Shown here: piece by piece, positions 35,224-43,847 of the stretch
How the letters are laid out: each line of letters begins with the position of its first letter
How positions within the stretch are numbered: the stretch's first letter is position 1
NCBI RefSeq assembly: GCF_016775005.1
Contig: NZ_JAEUXI010000002.1
Coordinates: forward strand, 124,001 to 188,000
DNA: 64,000 bases
Direction of reading: 5' to 3'
Source: Streptococcus suis
GTDB taxonomy: Bacteria; Bacillota; Bacilli; Lactobacillales; Streptococcaceae
Made by a program: the position numbers and the translations under genes
Notes under the pieces: generated by a model
What the model was told of the DNA's origin: nothing
Database searches by the model: none
The model's input: only the letters and a program-made list of their open reading frames with translations

Positions 35224-35962
35224 AGATAATCTCCTTTAGATAGAGGCCGTTGCCTGCCGCAGTTGGACCTGCCAATCCACGATCTTTTTCTGCCAAAATC
35301 CGCTTAATCTGCCCCACAGGCATCCGACCATTACCAATTTTCAAGAGGGTCCCGACCATATTTCGCACCTGCTTGTACAAAAAGCCGTTACCTGAAAAGG
35401 TAAAAATCAAGAACTGGCGCCGCTGGTCATACTCCATTGTCGCCGCCGTGATGGTCCGCACCTTATCCTCGACTGAAGTCCCCGATGCTGTAAAGCCTGT
35501 GAAGTCATGGGTCCCCACTAGGTCCTGAATAGCTTCTTCTATCAGACTCAAATCCAAATCATAGGGATAGAAAGTCGCATAGTGCCGCATCATAGGATTC
35601 TTGGGTCGGCCAATGTCCACTAGAAATTCATAGGTCTTGCTGTGCTTGGCATAGCGGCAATGAAAATCATCCGCCACCTGCTCCACTTTAACTACATCAA
35701 TATCTTCAGGTGTTTGGGTATCCAGGGCAAAGCGGAGCTTCTCAACATCTCGACTGCCAGCCAAGTCAAAGTGTATAACCTGACCGTAGGCGTGTACTCC
35801 AGCATCTGTCCGACCTGCACCATGAACAGTTACTGGCTGACCACTATTGAGTCTTACTAACGTTTTTTCGATTTCTTCCTGAACTGTACGAGCATGGGGC
35901 TGGCGCTGAAAACCAGAAAAATCATGTCCGTCGTAGGAAATAATTGCTTTATATCGTGTCAT
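35213..35962 (-). CDS. truA: tRNA pseudouridine(38-40) synthase TruA
   Basis: 249 residues from the ATG at 35962 ([21 protein letters not shown]). The catalytic aspartate is in [11 protein letters not shown] near residue 55. It modifies U38-U40 in the anticodon arm. A longer reading from 36013 adds residues unrelated to the family. It is the first gene of the truA-kinase-ECF S-UPF0340 unit, divergent from perR. Confidence 0.96.
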   Translation of the reverse strand: MTRYKAIISYDGHDFSGFQRQPHARTVQEEIEKTLVRLNSGQPVTVHGAGRTDAGVHAYGQVIHFDLAGSRDVEKLRFALDTQTPEDIDVVKVEQVADDFHCRYAKHSKTYEFLVDIGRPKNPMMRHYATFYPYDLDLSLIEEAIQDLVGTHDFTGFTASGTSVEDKVRTITAATMEYDQRRQFLIFTFSGNGFLYKQVRNMVGTLLKIGNGRMPVGQIKRILAEKDRGLAGPTAAGNGLYLKEIIYED

Positions 35963-36046
35963 GGTCTGATTGTAGCATAAGCAAACTTGCAAATACAAGC
36001 CTAGAAAGCACAAACTGTCCTAGCACAGTTTTTCAACCGCCGACAA

Positions 36047-36104
36047 TTGACAGTTTTTCTAAAAAGGGCTATAATGTGAAAGAAACTAATTAGAACTATT
36101 CTAA
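36047..36104 (+). promoter_or_regulatory. perR promoter with Per box
   Basis: TTGACA (36047-36052), 17-base spacer, TATAAT (36070-36075). A Per box TTAGAACTATTCTAA (36090-36104) lies just downstream of the expected start, one mismatch from TTAGAATNATTCTAA. This suggests autorepression. Confidence 0.82.
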
Positions 36105-36191
36105 TACATACCGATTTCCCCATCTAGCAAGAGTACAGACTCCTCAGATGGAATGGTGATGTCCCACTACCGACTAAGAAAGGAGGCAGGA

Positions 36192-36653
36192 ATGGAACTA
36201 CATTCTCACTTAAACTCGGAGAATCAAACAAGCTTTGACCATGTGATCCAGCATTTGAAAGAAAAAGGCATTCGGATTACCGAAACAAGAAAAGCTGTCG
36301 TTGCCTATCTAATCGAAAGCGACGACCACCCAAGTGCCGAAATGATTTACAAGGACCTCCTGCCCAACTACCCTAATATGAGTTTGGCAACGGTTTACAA
36401 TAACCTCAAGGTTCTCTTGGAAGAAGGCTTTATCACCGAACTTAAACGAGCAAATGACACGACGACCTACTATGACTTTATGGGGCATGAACACCTCAAT
36501 GTTATTTGTGAAAAATGCGGAAAAATCACCGATTTCATGGACGTGGAAATTCCAAGTCTCAAGCGCGAAGCCCATGAACAAACTGGCTATAAGATTACCA
36601 AAGAAGTCCTGTCCATTTACGGTGTCTGTCCCGAATGCCAACTGAATAGCTAG
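36192..36653 (+). CDS. perR: Fur-family peroxide-stress regulator PerR
   Basis: 153 residues from the ATG at 36192, which has AAAGGAGG 7 bases upstream; an upstream in-frame start at 36153 lacks one. Winged-helix DNA-binding part is first (ITETRKAVVAYLIESDDHPSAEMIY). The structural zinc site has two CxxC motifs (CEKC and CPEC). The regulatory-metal ligands lie around the HEHLNVIC region. PerR senses H2O2 by metal-catalysed oxidation and represses Per-box genes. It adjoins a Per-box-flanked P-type ATPase gene. PerR rather than Fur or Zur is inferred from these boxes. Confidence 0.9.
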   Translation: MELHSHLNSENQTSFDHVIQHLKEKGIRITETRKAVVAYLIESDDHPSAEMIYKDLLPNYPNMSLATVYNNLKVLLEEGFITELKRANDTTTYYDFMGHEHLNVICEKCGKITDFMDVEIPSLKREAHEQTGYKITKEVLSIYGVCPECQLNS

Positions 36654-36680
36654 AAAGCGACTTTGTCGCTTTTTTTATTT
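36654..36680 (+). terminator. perR terminator
   Basis: AAAGCGAC, loop TTT, GTCGCTTT then TTTTTATTTTT right after the perR stop. Confidence 0.88.
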
Positions 36681-36708
36681 TTCCTTTGAATTGTCAGAAT
36701 AATATTAT

Positions 36709-36785
36709 TTAGAATTATTCTAAAAAGACTTGACATTCTTTTTAGAACTGTTATAATTAAATCGATTAAATGATAATAATTCTAA
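36709..36785 (+). promoter_or_regulatory. pmtA promoter with three Per boxes
   Basis: TTGACA (36730-36735), 16 bases, TATAAT (36752-36757). Perfect Per box TTAGAATTATTCTAA at 36709-36723, a weaker box TTAGAACTGTTATAA at 36742-36756 between -35 and -10, and TGATAATAATTCTAA at 36771-36785 with two mismatches. The promoter is covered from all sides. Confidence 0.85.
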
Positions 36786-36802
36786 ATAAGGAAAAATAAA
36801 CT

Positions 36803-38671
36803 ATGACACTCGTAACCAACCTCAAACAACACAGCCACATCTTCACGACATCTGTCTGCCTAATATTTATCCTAGTAGGTGTCCTCCTGCTTCAGACTGG
36901 ACAGGGATGGGCACCCATCCTCTTCATTTCAGCCTTTGTCATCGGTGGCTACCAGTCTGCCAAGGAAGGTCTGACTGAGCTGATTTTCGAAAAGCACCTG
37001 TCTGTTGACCTTCTCATGATCTTGGCTGCTATCGGATCTGGTCTAATTGGCTACTGGATGGAAGGGGCCCTGCTCATCTTCATCTTCTCCCTTTCTTCTA
37101 CTCTGGAAGAATTGGCTATGGAGAAAAGCAAGAATGCTATCGCCGCTTTGATGAATATGACACCTCCAACAGCTCGTAAAATCGAGGAAAATGGTGATAT
37201 CACTGTTTTGGATACGGCTGATATTCGCATCGGTGACCTATTGCAAGTCCGCAAGGGTGATACGGTCCCTCTGGATGCCTCCCTCATCAGCCCACAATCC
37301 ATCTTTGACGAGTCCATGATTACTGGCGAGCCGCTCCCTGCGGAGAAAATGGCTGGTGCGGCGGTTATCGGTGGTACTATCAACCAAGGTCCAACGGTGA
37401 CCGTTCAAGTTACAGCTGAAAAAGGCGACGCCCTCTTCGATAAAATCGTCCAAATGGTTGAAAATGCCCAAGAATCCAAATCAAAAACAGCGACTTTTAT
37501 TGAAAACATGGAAGATACCTATGTCAAGGTTGTTTTGGTGGTGGTGCCTCTCTTTATCCTCTTTGCTCATTTTGCTCTGGGTTGGGACTGGTTGACTGCC
37601 TTCTACCGTGGCATGATTCTCTTGACCATTGCTTCTCCATGTGCGCTTGTGGCTTCTTCTTCACCGGCGACACTTTCTGCCATCAGCCGTGCGGCACGCA
37701 AGGGCATGATTATCAAAGGAGGCGACATTGCGGATAAGATCGCCAATTTAGAGGCCATCGTCTTTGACAAGACCGGTACCCTGACGATTGGTAAACCTGA
37801 GGTTGTAGGGACAACCTATCTTGGCGATGAAAAACTTATCAAGCAGGTTGTTCAGGCAGTTGAAAAACAATCAAGCCACCCAATCGCTCAAGCTCTCATG
37901 ACTTATACAGCTGATAGCTCTGCTATTGCCCTCCAAAGCTTAGAAGACGTGACCGGAAAAGGCTTGGTGGCGGGCTATGAGGGCGACAGCTGGAAAATCG
38001 GTAAGGCGGGCTTTGTGGTGGATAGTTTGGTGAGTCCCTTGTCTGCTGACTTGCTGGCACAGATCGATGAGGCAGAGAGCACTGGGAAAACCCTGGTCTA
38101 TGTCAGCCAAAATGATCTGCTAGTGGCGATTTTCATGGTGGAAGACAGTTTGAAGCCAGAGAGTAAGCAGCTGATTGCCCAGTTGAAAGAGATGGGGGTG
38201 ACGCCAATTCTCCTGACGGGCGACCAAGAAAAGACGGCTCGTTATGTGGCGAGTCAGGTCGGTATTGACCGTGTGATTGCCAACTGTCTGCCGACGGACA
38301 AGGCTGCTGTTATCCAAGAACTGCAAACCGAGTTTGCGTCTGTCGGTATGGTAGGCGACGGTATCAACGATGCTCCTGCCCTTGCTCAAGCCCATGTCAG
38401 CTACGCTATGGGAAGCGGAACGGACATCGCTATGGAGTCTGCCGACATCGTGCTCATGGAAGACCTGACACGAATTCCTTACTCCATTCGCCTGTCGAAA
38501 AAAATGCGGGGCATCATCAAACAAAATATCATCTTTGCCCTGTCTGTCATTGCCCTCCTCATCATCTCTAACCTCTTCCAGTCTATCAACCTCCCACTCG
38601 GTGTGGTGGGCCACGAAGGATCTACTATTTTGGTGATTTTGAATGGGTTGAGACTCTTGTATTTTAAATAG
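36803..38671 (+). CDS. pmtA: PmtA-type P1B-4 metal efflux ATPase
   Basis: 622 residues. There is no N-terminal heavy-metal-binding domain. Membrane helices flank TGEP (about 174), the transport motif SPC (278-280), phosphorylation site DKTGT (Asp322), GDGINDAPALAQA, and HEGST in the last helix. SPC plus HEG(G/S)T marks the P1B-4 subgroup, which exports Fe2+, Co2+ or Zn2+. In S. pyogenes and S. suis PmtA is a PerR-controlled ferrous iron exporter that protects from peroxide. Three Per boxes in this promoter fit that role. Metal choice is inferred. Confidence 0.93.
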   Translation: MTLVTNLKQHSHIFTTSVCLIFILVGVLLLQTGQGWAPILFISAFVIGGYQSAKEGLTELIFEKHLSVDLLMILAAIGSGLIGYWMEGALLIFIFSLSSTLEELAMEKSKNAIAALMNMTPPTARKIEENGDITVLDTADIRIGDLLQVRKGDTVPLDASLISPQSIFDESMITGEPLPAEKMAGAAVIGGTINQGPTVTVQVTAEKGDALFDKIVQMVENAQESKSKTATFIENMEDTYVKVVLVVVPLFILFAHFALGWDWLTAFYRGMILLTIASPCALVASSSPATLSAISRAARKGMIIKGGDIADKIANLEAIVFDKTGTLTIGKPEVVGTTYLGDEKLIKQVVQAVEKQSSHPIAQALMTYTADSSAIALQSLEDVTGKGLVAGYEGDSWKIGKAGFVVDSLVSPLSADLLAQIDEAESTGKTLVYVSQNDLLVAIFMVEDSLKPESKQLIAQLKEMGVTPILLTGDQEKTARYVASQVGIDRVIANCLPTDKAAVIQELQTEFASVGMVGDGINDAPALAQAHVSYAMGSGTDIAMESADIVLMEDLTRIPYSIRLSKKMRGIIKQNIIFALSVIALLIISNLFQSINLPLGVVGHEGSTILVILNGLRLLYFK

Positions 38672-38677
38672 CATCAG

Positions 38678-38706
38678 ACCGCCAGTTGCTTGGCGGTTTT
38701 GCTTTT
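38678..38706 (+). terminator. pmtA terminator
   Basis: ACCGCCA, loop, TGGCGGT, then TTTGCTTTTATTTTTTT. Confidence 0.85.
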
Positions 38707-38739
38707 ATTTTTTTAAAAAAAACGCTTGCATTTCAAAAA

Positions 38740-38787
38740 TTATTGTTTTATAATAATTTTGTGGATAATATTATCATAAAACAATAA
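38740..38787. promoter_or_regulatory. Long inverted repeat upstream of the DUF2975/XRE pair
   Basis: TTATTGTTTTAT (38740-38751) and ATAAAACAATAA (38776-38787) are perfect 12-bp arms around a 24-base AT-rich centre. The right arm ends 16 bases before the DUF2975 start. It is probably an autoregulatory operator for the XRE protein. Confidence 0.6.
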
Positions 38788-38803
38788 TAATCGGAGGTTT
38801 GCT

Positions 38804-39328
38804 ATGAAAACGAAACTACTCAAAACAGCAGGATTGGTTGCTACATGTGTTCGCTATTTCTTCTATTTCACGATTGCTCTTTATACCATCTTTACATTGG
38901 CTGGTCTTGGAGGCGACTCCTTTGCGATAGACTCTTGGGAATACACCTTTAACAAACCCATTGACCAGATTGGTATCTGGCTCATCCTTCTAACAACTGG
39001 ACTAATCTTAATCGTCTTGGCGGCACTCAGTCACATTGCCTACTTGATTCAAAAGCTATGCAAGATATTCCTGGAAGAAGATTATTTCACTTCAGCGAGT
39101 CTGGAACTGTATCAGAAACTCTTCATCAGTTTGCTCGTCCTGACTGCTGGGCAATTTTGCCTAACCAGCTTGATCGCCTTGACAAATGCTGCTGGCCCAA
39201 ACAACTTCCTCAATCTGCGTTTGTCAGATTTTATCCTCAATGCTCTCTTTATCTTCCTGACTTATTTTGTCTGGACCTTAGTCCAAAAGGGGCAAGAACT
39301 TGAAACCGAGAACAGCGAGTTTATCTGA
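38804..39328 (+). CDS. DUF2975-family four-helix membrane protein
   Basis: 174 residues with four hydrophobic segments (about 10-35, 58-85, 105-130, 145-165), SD CGGAGG. The sequence type matches DUF2975. These proteins are commonly paired with a small YozG-like helix-turn-helix protein, as here. The stop is one base before the XRE gene. It may act as a membrane partner or sensor; the role is unknown. Confidence 0.82.
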   Translation: MKTKLLKTAGLVATCVRYFFYFTIALYTIFTLAGLGGDSFAIDSWEYTFNKPIDQIGIWLILLTTGLILIVLAALSHIAYLIQKLCKIFLEEDYFTSASLELYQKLFISLLVLTAGQFCLTSLIALTNAAGPNNFLNLRLSDFILNALFIFLTYFVWTLVQKGQELETENSEFI

Positions 39329-39329
39329 T

Positions 39330-39545
39330 ATGGAAATGATTCGCGTAAACTTAGACAAGGTCCTCAAAGACCGACAAATGACTTCCAAGGACCTGGCGGA
39401 GCAAGTCGGCATTACCGAAGCCAACCTGTCCATTCTCAAAACAGGAAAGGCAAAAGGCATTCGTTTTAATACCCTGATGAGCATCTGCCGAATCCTAGAC
39501 TGCCAACCAGGAGATATTTTGGAATATGTACATGAAGACAACTAA
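39330..39545 (+). CDS. Small XRE/YozG-type helix-turn-helix regulator
   Basis: 71 residues, almost wholly a Cro/CI-like DNA-binding domain: VNLDKVLKDRQMTSKDLAEQ, then VGITEANLSILKTGKAKGIRFNTL and ICRILDCQPGDILEY. It starts one base past the DUF2975 stop. A second ATG two codons later (MIRVNLD) fits the family equally well. It probably controls the pair via the inverted repeat at 38740-38787. Confidence 0.88.
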   Translation: MEMIRVNLDKVLKDRQMTSKDLAEQVGITEANLSILKTGKAKGIRFNTLMSICRILDCQPGDILEYVHEDN

Positions 39546-39578
39546 AAAAAGAAAAAGCCTAAGGCTTTTTCTTTTTTT
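39544..39578. terminator. Bidirectional terminator between XRE gene and ABC permease gene
   Basis: AAAAAAAGAAAAAGCCT and AGGCTTTTTCTTTTTTT form a near-perfect stem with T tracts on both strands. It overlaps the stop of the convergent permease gene. Confidence 0.88.
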
Positions 39579-40248
39579 AATAGGTCGCCAAGCGTTTTTC
39601 TAGCTTCAGCTGACCAAATGCATAAAGAGTACAGATGACCCAATAAATAAGGGCAACACAGATATAAACTGTCATGTAGTCAGACTTGGCTCCGCCGACT
39701 ATCTTGGCCTTATTGAAAATCTCTGGCACCGTAATCATAGCTGTCAGAGAGGTACTTTTTACCATATCTAAGAGAACATTACTCAATGGGGGGAGAGCAA
39801 TTCGAAAGGCTTGAGGGATAATAATCCGACGGTAGATGACTGGTGTTTTCAGTCCCAGCGACCTAGCAGCTTCCCATTGTCCCTTGTCAATTGCTGAAAG
39901 TGATGCACGAATAATTTCAGAAATGTAGGCACTAGACATGGATGTAAAAGCGATAATAGATGCTGTTATAGCATCTAGCTGTAAGCCCATGAAGGGCAGA
40001 CCAAAATAGATAAAAAAGAGCAATACCATGAGCGGGATTCCCCTCATCAGGGAAATATGTATCATGGCTAACCAACGTAGAGGGGGGAACTTGGACATGC
40101 GCATCAGAGCCACAAAGAAACCACAAAAGGTTCCAAGTGCAAACCCGACTAAAGACAGGGCAAGGGTATAGGGAAGACCCTCTATGATTTTCGGAATTGC
40201 CTCTGCGGCAATAGAAATATTAAAAACTGCCTGCCAATTGATGTTCAT
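39577..40248 (-). CDS. Polar amino acid ABC transporter permease
   Basis: 223 residues of the His/Glu/cystine permease type. Several membrane helices and the cytoplasmic ATPase-contact loop (QWEAARSLGLKTPVIYRRIIIPQAFRIALPP) are clear. It follows the binding-protein gene by 119 bases, with a weak terminator-like hairpin between them at 40269-40288. No ATPase gene lies in the neighbourhood, so the pair must use an ATPase encoded elsewhere. Substrate not decided. Confidence 0.9.
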   Translation of the reverse strand: MNINWQAVFNISIAAEAIPKIIEGLPYTLALSLVGFALGTFCGFFVALMRMSKFPPLRWLAMIHISLMRGIPLMVLLFFIYFGLPFMGLQLDAITASIIAFTSMSSAYISEIIRASLSAIDKGQWEAARSLGLKTPVIYRRIIIPQAFRIALPPLSNVLLDMVKSTSLTAMITVPEIFNKAKIVGGAKSDYMTVYICVALIYWVICTLYAFGQLKLEKRLATY

Positions 40249-40265
40249 CCTATCTCCTTATCAAA

Positions 40266-40290
40266 GTAAAAGCCCTTAGCTGGGCTTTCA
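40266..40290 (-). terminator. Weak hairpin between binding-protein and permease genes
   Basis: AAAGCCC and GGGCTTT arms, then TACTTTG on the minus strand. It may reduce permease expression relative to the binding protein. Confidence 0.5.
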
Positions 40291-40367
40291 CTGTTTTTCC
40301 CAGAACTTTCTCTGGAAGTGGCCTTGCCAATCGTCCTCCCACTGACAAGACCTGACATCAGATGCGC

Positions 40368-41258
40368 CTATTCTACATCTGAAGTATCGATGACTGGAAG
40401 ATCTTCTGCACCTTCGATTGGTTGCGTCAAATCTTGGCCACCATAGTATTTCTCAGAAATCGCCAAAAGCGTTCCGTCTTCTTTCATTTCAGTAATGGCT
40501 TGGTCCAATTTTTCTTTCAAACTTGCATCAGCCTTGCTCATGACAATCCCTTGCTCAGTTGGGTTGTACTTCGCATCTCCCATTTTCACTTTGATATCTG
40601 GGAAGTTTGCTTTTGCCCATGCAATGGCCATCACTTGTGTATAGTAATCGTTTGGAATGAAGTCTGTACGGCCAGTTGATACATCACGAAGGTAGACATC
40701 ATTAGTTACGTTGTCATAGATTACTGGCTCTGCACCTAATTTTTGAGCAATCTTCATGTACTGAGTACCAGCACCACCACCAGCTTTCTTGCCAGTCCAG
40801 TCGCTCAAATCAGCGGCTTCAAGTCCTGATGTACCATCTTCACGAACGATATAACCACCTACTGAATATTTGTAAGGTGTAGAGAAGTTGTATTTCTCCA
40901 AACGTTCTGCTGTCATGTCAAAGTTGTTTACTGCAACGTCAACCTTACCGCTATCAACAGCTGTAAATGCTTCTGCGACACCAATTTCTTGGTACTCGAT
41001 TTCGATGCCAAGACGCTCACCGATCTCGTTCATCATTTCGATTTCATAACCAACCAACTCATTTTCATCGTTGTAGTATGAAGTTGGGAAAAGAGTACCC
41101 GGTGTTGCAACTTTCAAAACACCAGCTTCTTCAATCTTTTCCCATTGAGTTTGGGTTGCAGATGAAGACTCTGTCGTAGAACTTGTGCTTGTGTTCGAGC
41201 AAGCAACGAGGGCAAATGAAGACACCAAGAGAGCTGATGTCAGCAACTTTTTCAACAT
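40368..41258 (-). CDS. Amino acid ABC transporter substrate-binding lipoprotein
   Basis: 296 residues. The lipobox LVAC (about Cys20) is followed by a Ser/Thr linker. A type II periplasmic-binding fold of the SBP_bac_3 family follows: VLKVATPGTLFPTSYYNDENELVGYEIEMMNEIGERLG, with the KVDVAVNNFDMTAERLEKYNFS block. It captures an amino acid, perhaps cystine or a related polar one, for the downstream permease. The specific substrate cannot be read. Single SD AAAGGAG before the ATG. Confidence 0.92.
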   Translation of the reverse strand: MLKKLLTSALLVSSFALVACSNTSTSSTTESSSATQTQWEKIEEAGVLKVATPGTLFPTSYYNDENELVGYEIEMMNEIGERLGIEIEYQEIGVAEAFTAVDSGKVDVAVNNFDMTAERLEKYNFSTPYKYSVGGYIVREDGTSGLEAADLSDWTGKKAGGGAGTQYMKIAQKLGAEPVIYDNVTNDVYLRDVSTGRTDFIPNDYYTQVMAIAWAKANFPDIKVKMGDAKYNPTEQGIVMSKADASLKEKLDQAITEMKEDGTLLAISEKYYGGQDLTQPIEGAEDLPVIDTSDVE

Positions 41259-41353
41259 AAAAACAAATCTCCTTTTTTGTTACATTACTAACATTAAAAG
41301 GGTAACATATACCTTTCTATTTGGCAAGTATTTTATCTGAAAAATGAATTCCC

Positions 41354-42802
41354 TTACAAGTTGAGTAAACCTGCTGCCTCCATTTGGTCTGCCAACTGCA
41401 AGAGTAAATCCTCTCGTCCCTTGGCTGCTGTCAATTGGATGCCGATTGGTAAGCCATCAGCCCGCACATAAGTTGGCAGAGAAATGGCTGGCTGACCACA
41501 AATATTGGCCTGCTGCGTAAAGGGGGTTAGGGCTAGGCTGTCCTCAAACATTTGCCAGATCAGGTCCTGCTGCTCTTCCATGGAATAGTTCTGAGTGTGC
41601 TTGAGGCGGTCCAGCAAATCTGCTGGCAGGTCAAATTGCCCATGCTTGGGCGCTACATCAGCCACCGTCGGTGTCAGGAGCAAGTCGTAATCCTCATGGA
41701 AATGCGCCATGCTGGCTCCAAACTGGTCCCAGTCCAAGAGGGCCTTGGAGTGCAATTTGGCTGGAATGGTTTGCCCGCTTTGGTAAATAGCCCAGGACAT
41801 GACTTCCATGTCATCCAAGGTCATCTGGCGCCCAAAAGCTGCTTCGATGTCGTCAAACATCTGGGCAGTGTCCACGCTGTTCATCAGGTAGAAGGATTTC
41901 ATCAGGGCCACTCCATCCAGAGGATATTCTGACAATTCCACCAGCTCATGCCCTAAGTCAGCCAAGTGATGACAGGCTTTTTGAACCGCTTCTACCGCTT
42001 CAGGACTGACCTTACTCCCTACTGGAGACTTGCTATAGTAGGCGATTTTAAGGGGGCGAGACAATTTTCCAAACACCTCCTCTTCGCTCAGCTTGGCAAG
42101 GGGAAAGGGGGCTTCCAACTGATAGTCCTGGAAATGGTAGAGCAGACGCTGGGTATCACGGACAGACTTGGTCAGTGCAAAATTGACAGATGCCCCCTGC
42201 CAGCCACGATAAGACTTGGGACCAACTGGAATCCGACCACGACTGGTTTTGAGGCCAATCAAGCCATTGAAGGAGGCTGGGATACGAATAGAACCACCAC
42301 CATCCGATGCAGCAGCAATAGGGACCATGCCTGAAGCCAGTGCTGCGGCTGCACCACCGCTTGATCCGCCAGCATTGCGACTGGGGTCCAAGGGAAGATT
42401 GACAGGACCATGCAGGCTGGCATCTGAAATATTTTTGAAGCCGAATTCTGGCGTGTTGGTCCGACCGACAATGATGAAACCCAAGTCCTTCAAGCGTTGG
42501 ACATAGGTATCGGTATGACCTGCTGGCCGACCAGCAAGCAGACGAGAACCTGCAGAAGATGGCTGCCCCTTTTCATTTTGTCCCAGATCCTTCAGTAAGA
42601 AAGGAACTCCTGCAAATGGCTTGCCCAGATAGTCTTCTTTCTCCGCTTCTTTCAGGGCTGCTTCATATTGCTTGCTGACAACCGCATTAAGGGCGGGATT
42701 GAGCTTTTCAATCCTGTCAATGGTTTCTTGCACCAATTCCTTGGCTGAAACCTGTTTTTGATTGACAGCCTGAGCCATGGCTGTCGCATCTTTCCATTCC
42801 AT
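41354..42802 (-). CDS. Amidase-signature family hydrolase
   Basis: 482 residues. The amidase signature region is complete: LLKDLGQNEKG with the catalytic Lys near 71, GGSSGGAAAALASGMVPIA, and DGGGSIRIPASFNGLIGLK with the catalytic Ser. The Ser-cisSer-Lys triad is therefore expected. It lacks the GatA-specific context (no gatB or gatC) so it is probably a metabolic amidase. It is 19 bases from the lipoate-ligase gene and on the same strand, so it may be the distal gene of the sirtuin operon, though its role there is unclear. Lipoamidase activity would be an attractive but untested idea. Confidence 0.85.
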   Translation of the reverse strand: MEWKDATAMAQAVNQKQVSAKELVQETIDRIEKLNPALNAVVSKQYEAALKEAEKEDYLGKPFAGVPFLLKDLGQNEKGQPSSAGSRLLAGRPAGHTDTYVQRLKDLGFIIVGRTNTPEFGFKNISDASLHGPVNLPLDPSRNAGGSSGGAAAALASGMVPIAAASDGGGSIRIPASFNGLIGLKTSRGRIPVGPKSYRGWQGASVNFALTKSVRDTQRLLYHFQDYQLEAPFPLAKLSEEEVFGKLSRPLKIAYYSKSPVGSKVSPEAVEAVQKACHHLADLGHELVELSEYPLDGVALMKSFYLMNSVDTAQMFDDIEAAFGRQMTLDDMEVMSWAIYQSGQTIPAKLHSKALLDWDQFGASMAHFHEDYDLLLTPTVADVAPKHGQFDLPADLLDRLKHTQNYSMEEQQDLIWQMFEDSLALTPFTQQANICGQPAISLPTYVRADGLPIGIQLTAAKGREDLLLQLADQMEAAGLLNL

Positions 42803-42821
42803 AGGAACCTCTATTTCTATC

Positions 42822-43847
42822 TTATCCTTCGCTCAGCATCAAGCCAACCAACTCTTCCGCGCTAATCTTACCAAAATAATGTGCCATGTCCAAATCTGCC
42901 AAGGCTGCTTGGAGGTCTTCTTCCAGCAAGCGTGTGCCAATTAGCTTGTTTTCGACTTCGTCAATATTGCCCTTGGCAAAGAAATCTCCGTAAATACGGC
43001 ATTTGGCAATGCGGCCTTTCTCGACTTCGAGGTGAATATCCACAGTTCCCCCAGCAAAACGACCATCACGGTGGTAGCTATACTGTGGCGAATTGCCGTA
43101 GTTCCATTCCCAGTTCTTGTACTTATCTGCCACCAACTTGTCAATGGCTGCCCAGTCTTCCTCAGTCAAGACATAGCGTTTTGCCTGGTCGATGGAGTCA
43201 ATACCCAATAACTTGCAGGTAATGAGGTTCTTAAATTCCTCTGTTGTGACAGACTGGTATTCTTCTGCCAAGTAAGGACGGATGGTACCCACACGGCTTT
43301 TGACAGACTTGATGCCTTTTGATTCAATCTTTTTCTTGTTGGGATTGAGGACCTTGGACATGGCTTCTTCGTCAATATCCAAAAGGAGAGAGTAGCCACC
43401 ATAGACACGGTTGTTGCTGATGGTCATGGCTGCACCTGACACCTTTTTCCCTTCAATCACCAGATCATTACGGCCTGTTTGCTCTACCTCAACGGCTCCT
43501 AGCTCATGCAGGGCCTTGATGGCAGGCTGGTAGGCACGTTTGAAATCTCCGAAAATGCCGTTATCTTGAATCAAGTAGCAGACATTGACAGAACCCTTGT
43601 CCACATAGATGGCACCGCCACCCGTATCTCGACGAACTAAGAGGATATTGTTCTCTTTGAGGTAGTCTTCATTGATTTCAACCAAGGCATTTTGGAACTT
43701 GCCGATTTCTACCTTGGGATCACAATAGTAAGGGAAGAGAATGTCGTCATCCAAGAAGACATTTTGCTGAACATAGACCTGCATAGCTAGAGCAACTGCT
43801 CCATCGCTGACATATTGACCGTTGCGGATTGGTTCGATTAGGTACAT
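42822..43847 (-). CDS. lplA: Lipoate-protein ligase A
   Basis: 341 residues. The adenylation domain has [17 protein letters not shown] near 75 and KVSGAAM (lysine of the active site) near 133, plus a C-terminal accessory domain after about 250. It attaches lipoate to lipoyl-domain lysines via lipoyl-AMP. It overlaps the sirtuin gene by 10 bases. This is the full-length ligase of the operon; a shorter second ligase lies at the other end (48051-48878). Probable client here is the GcvH-like protein or the usual 2-oxoacid dehydrogenases. Confidence 0.93.
   Translation of the reverse strand: MYLIEPIRNGQYVSDGAVALAMQVYVQQNVFLDDDILFPYYCDPKVEIGKFQNALVEINEDYLKENNILLVRRDTGGGAIYVDKGSVNVCYLIQDNGIFGDFKRAYQPAIKALHELGAVEVEQTGRNDLVIEGKKVSGAAMTISNNRVYGGYSLLLDIDEEAMSKVLNPNKKKIESKGIKSVKSRVGTIRPYLAEEYQSVTTEEFKNLITCKLLGIDSIDQAKRYVLTEEDWAAIDKLVADKYKNWEWNYGNSPQYSYHRDGRFAGGTVDIHLEVEKGRIAKCRIYGDFFAKGNIDEVENKLIGTRLLEEDLQAALADLDMAHYFGKISAEELVGLMLSEG

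Noticed and set aside
36120-36191. Upstream start of perR at 36153
   Set aside because: No ribosome site there, while 36192 has AAAGGAGG at good distance.
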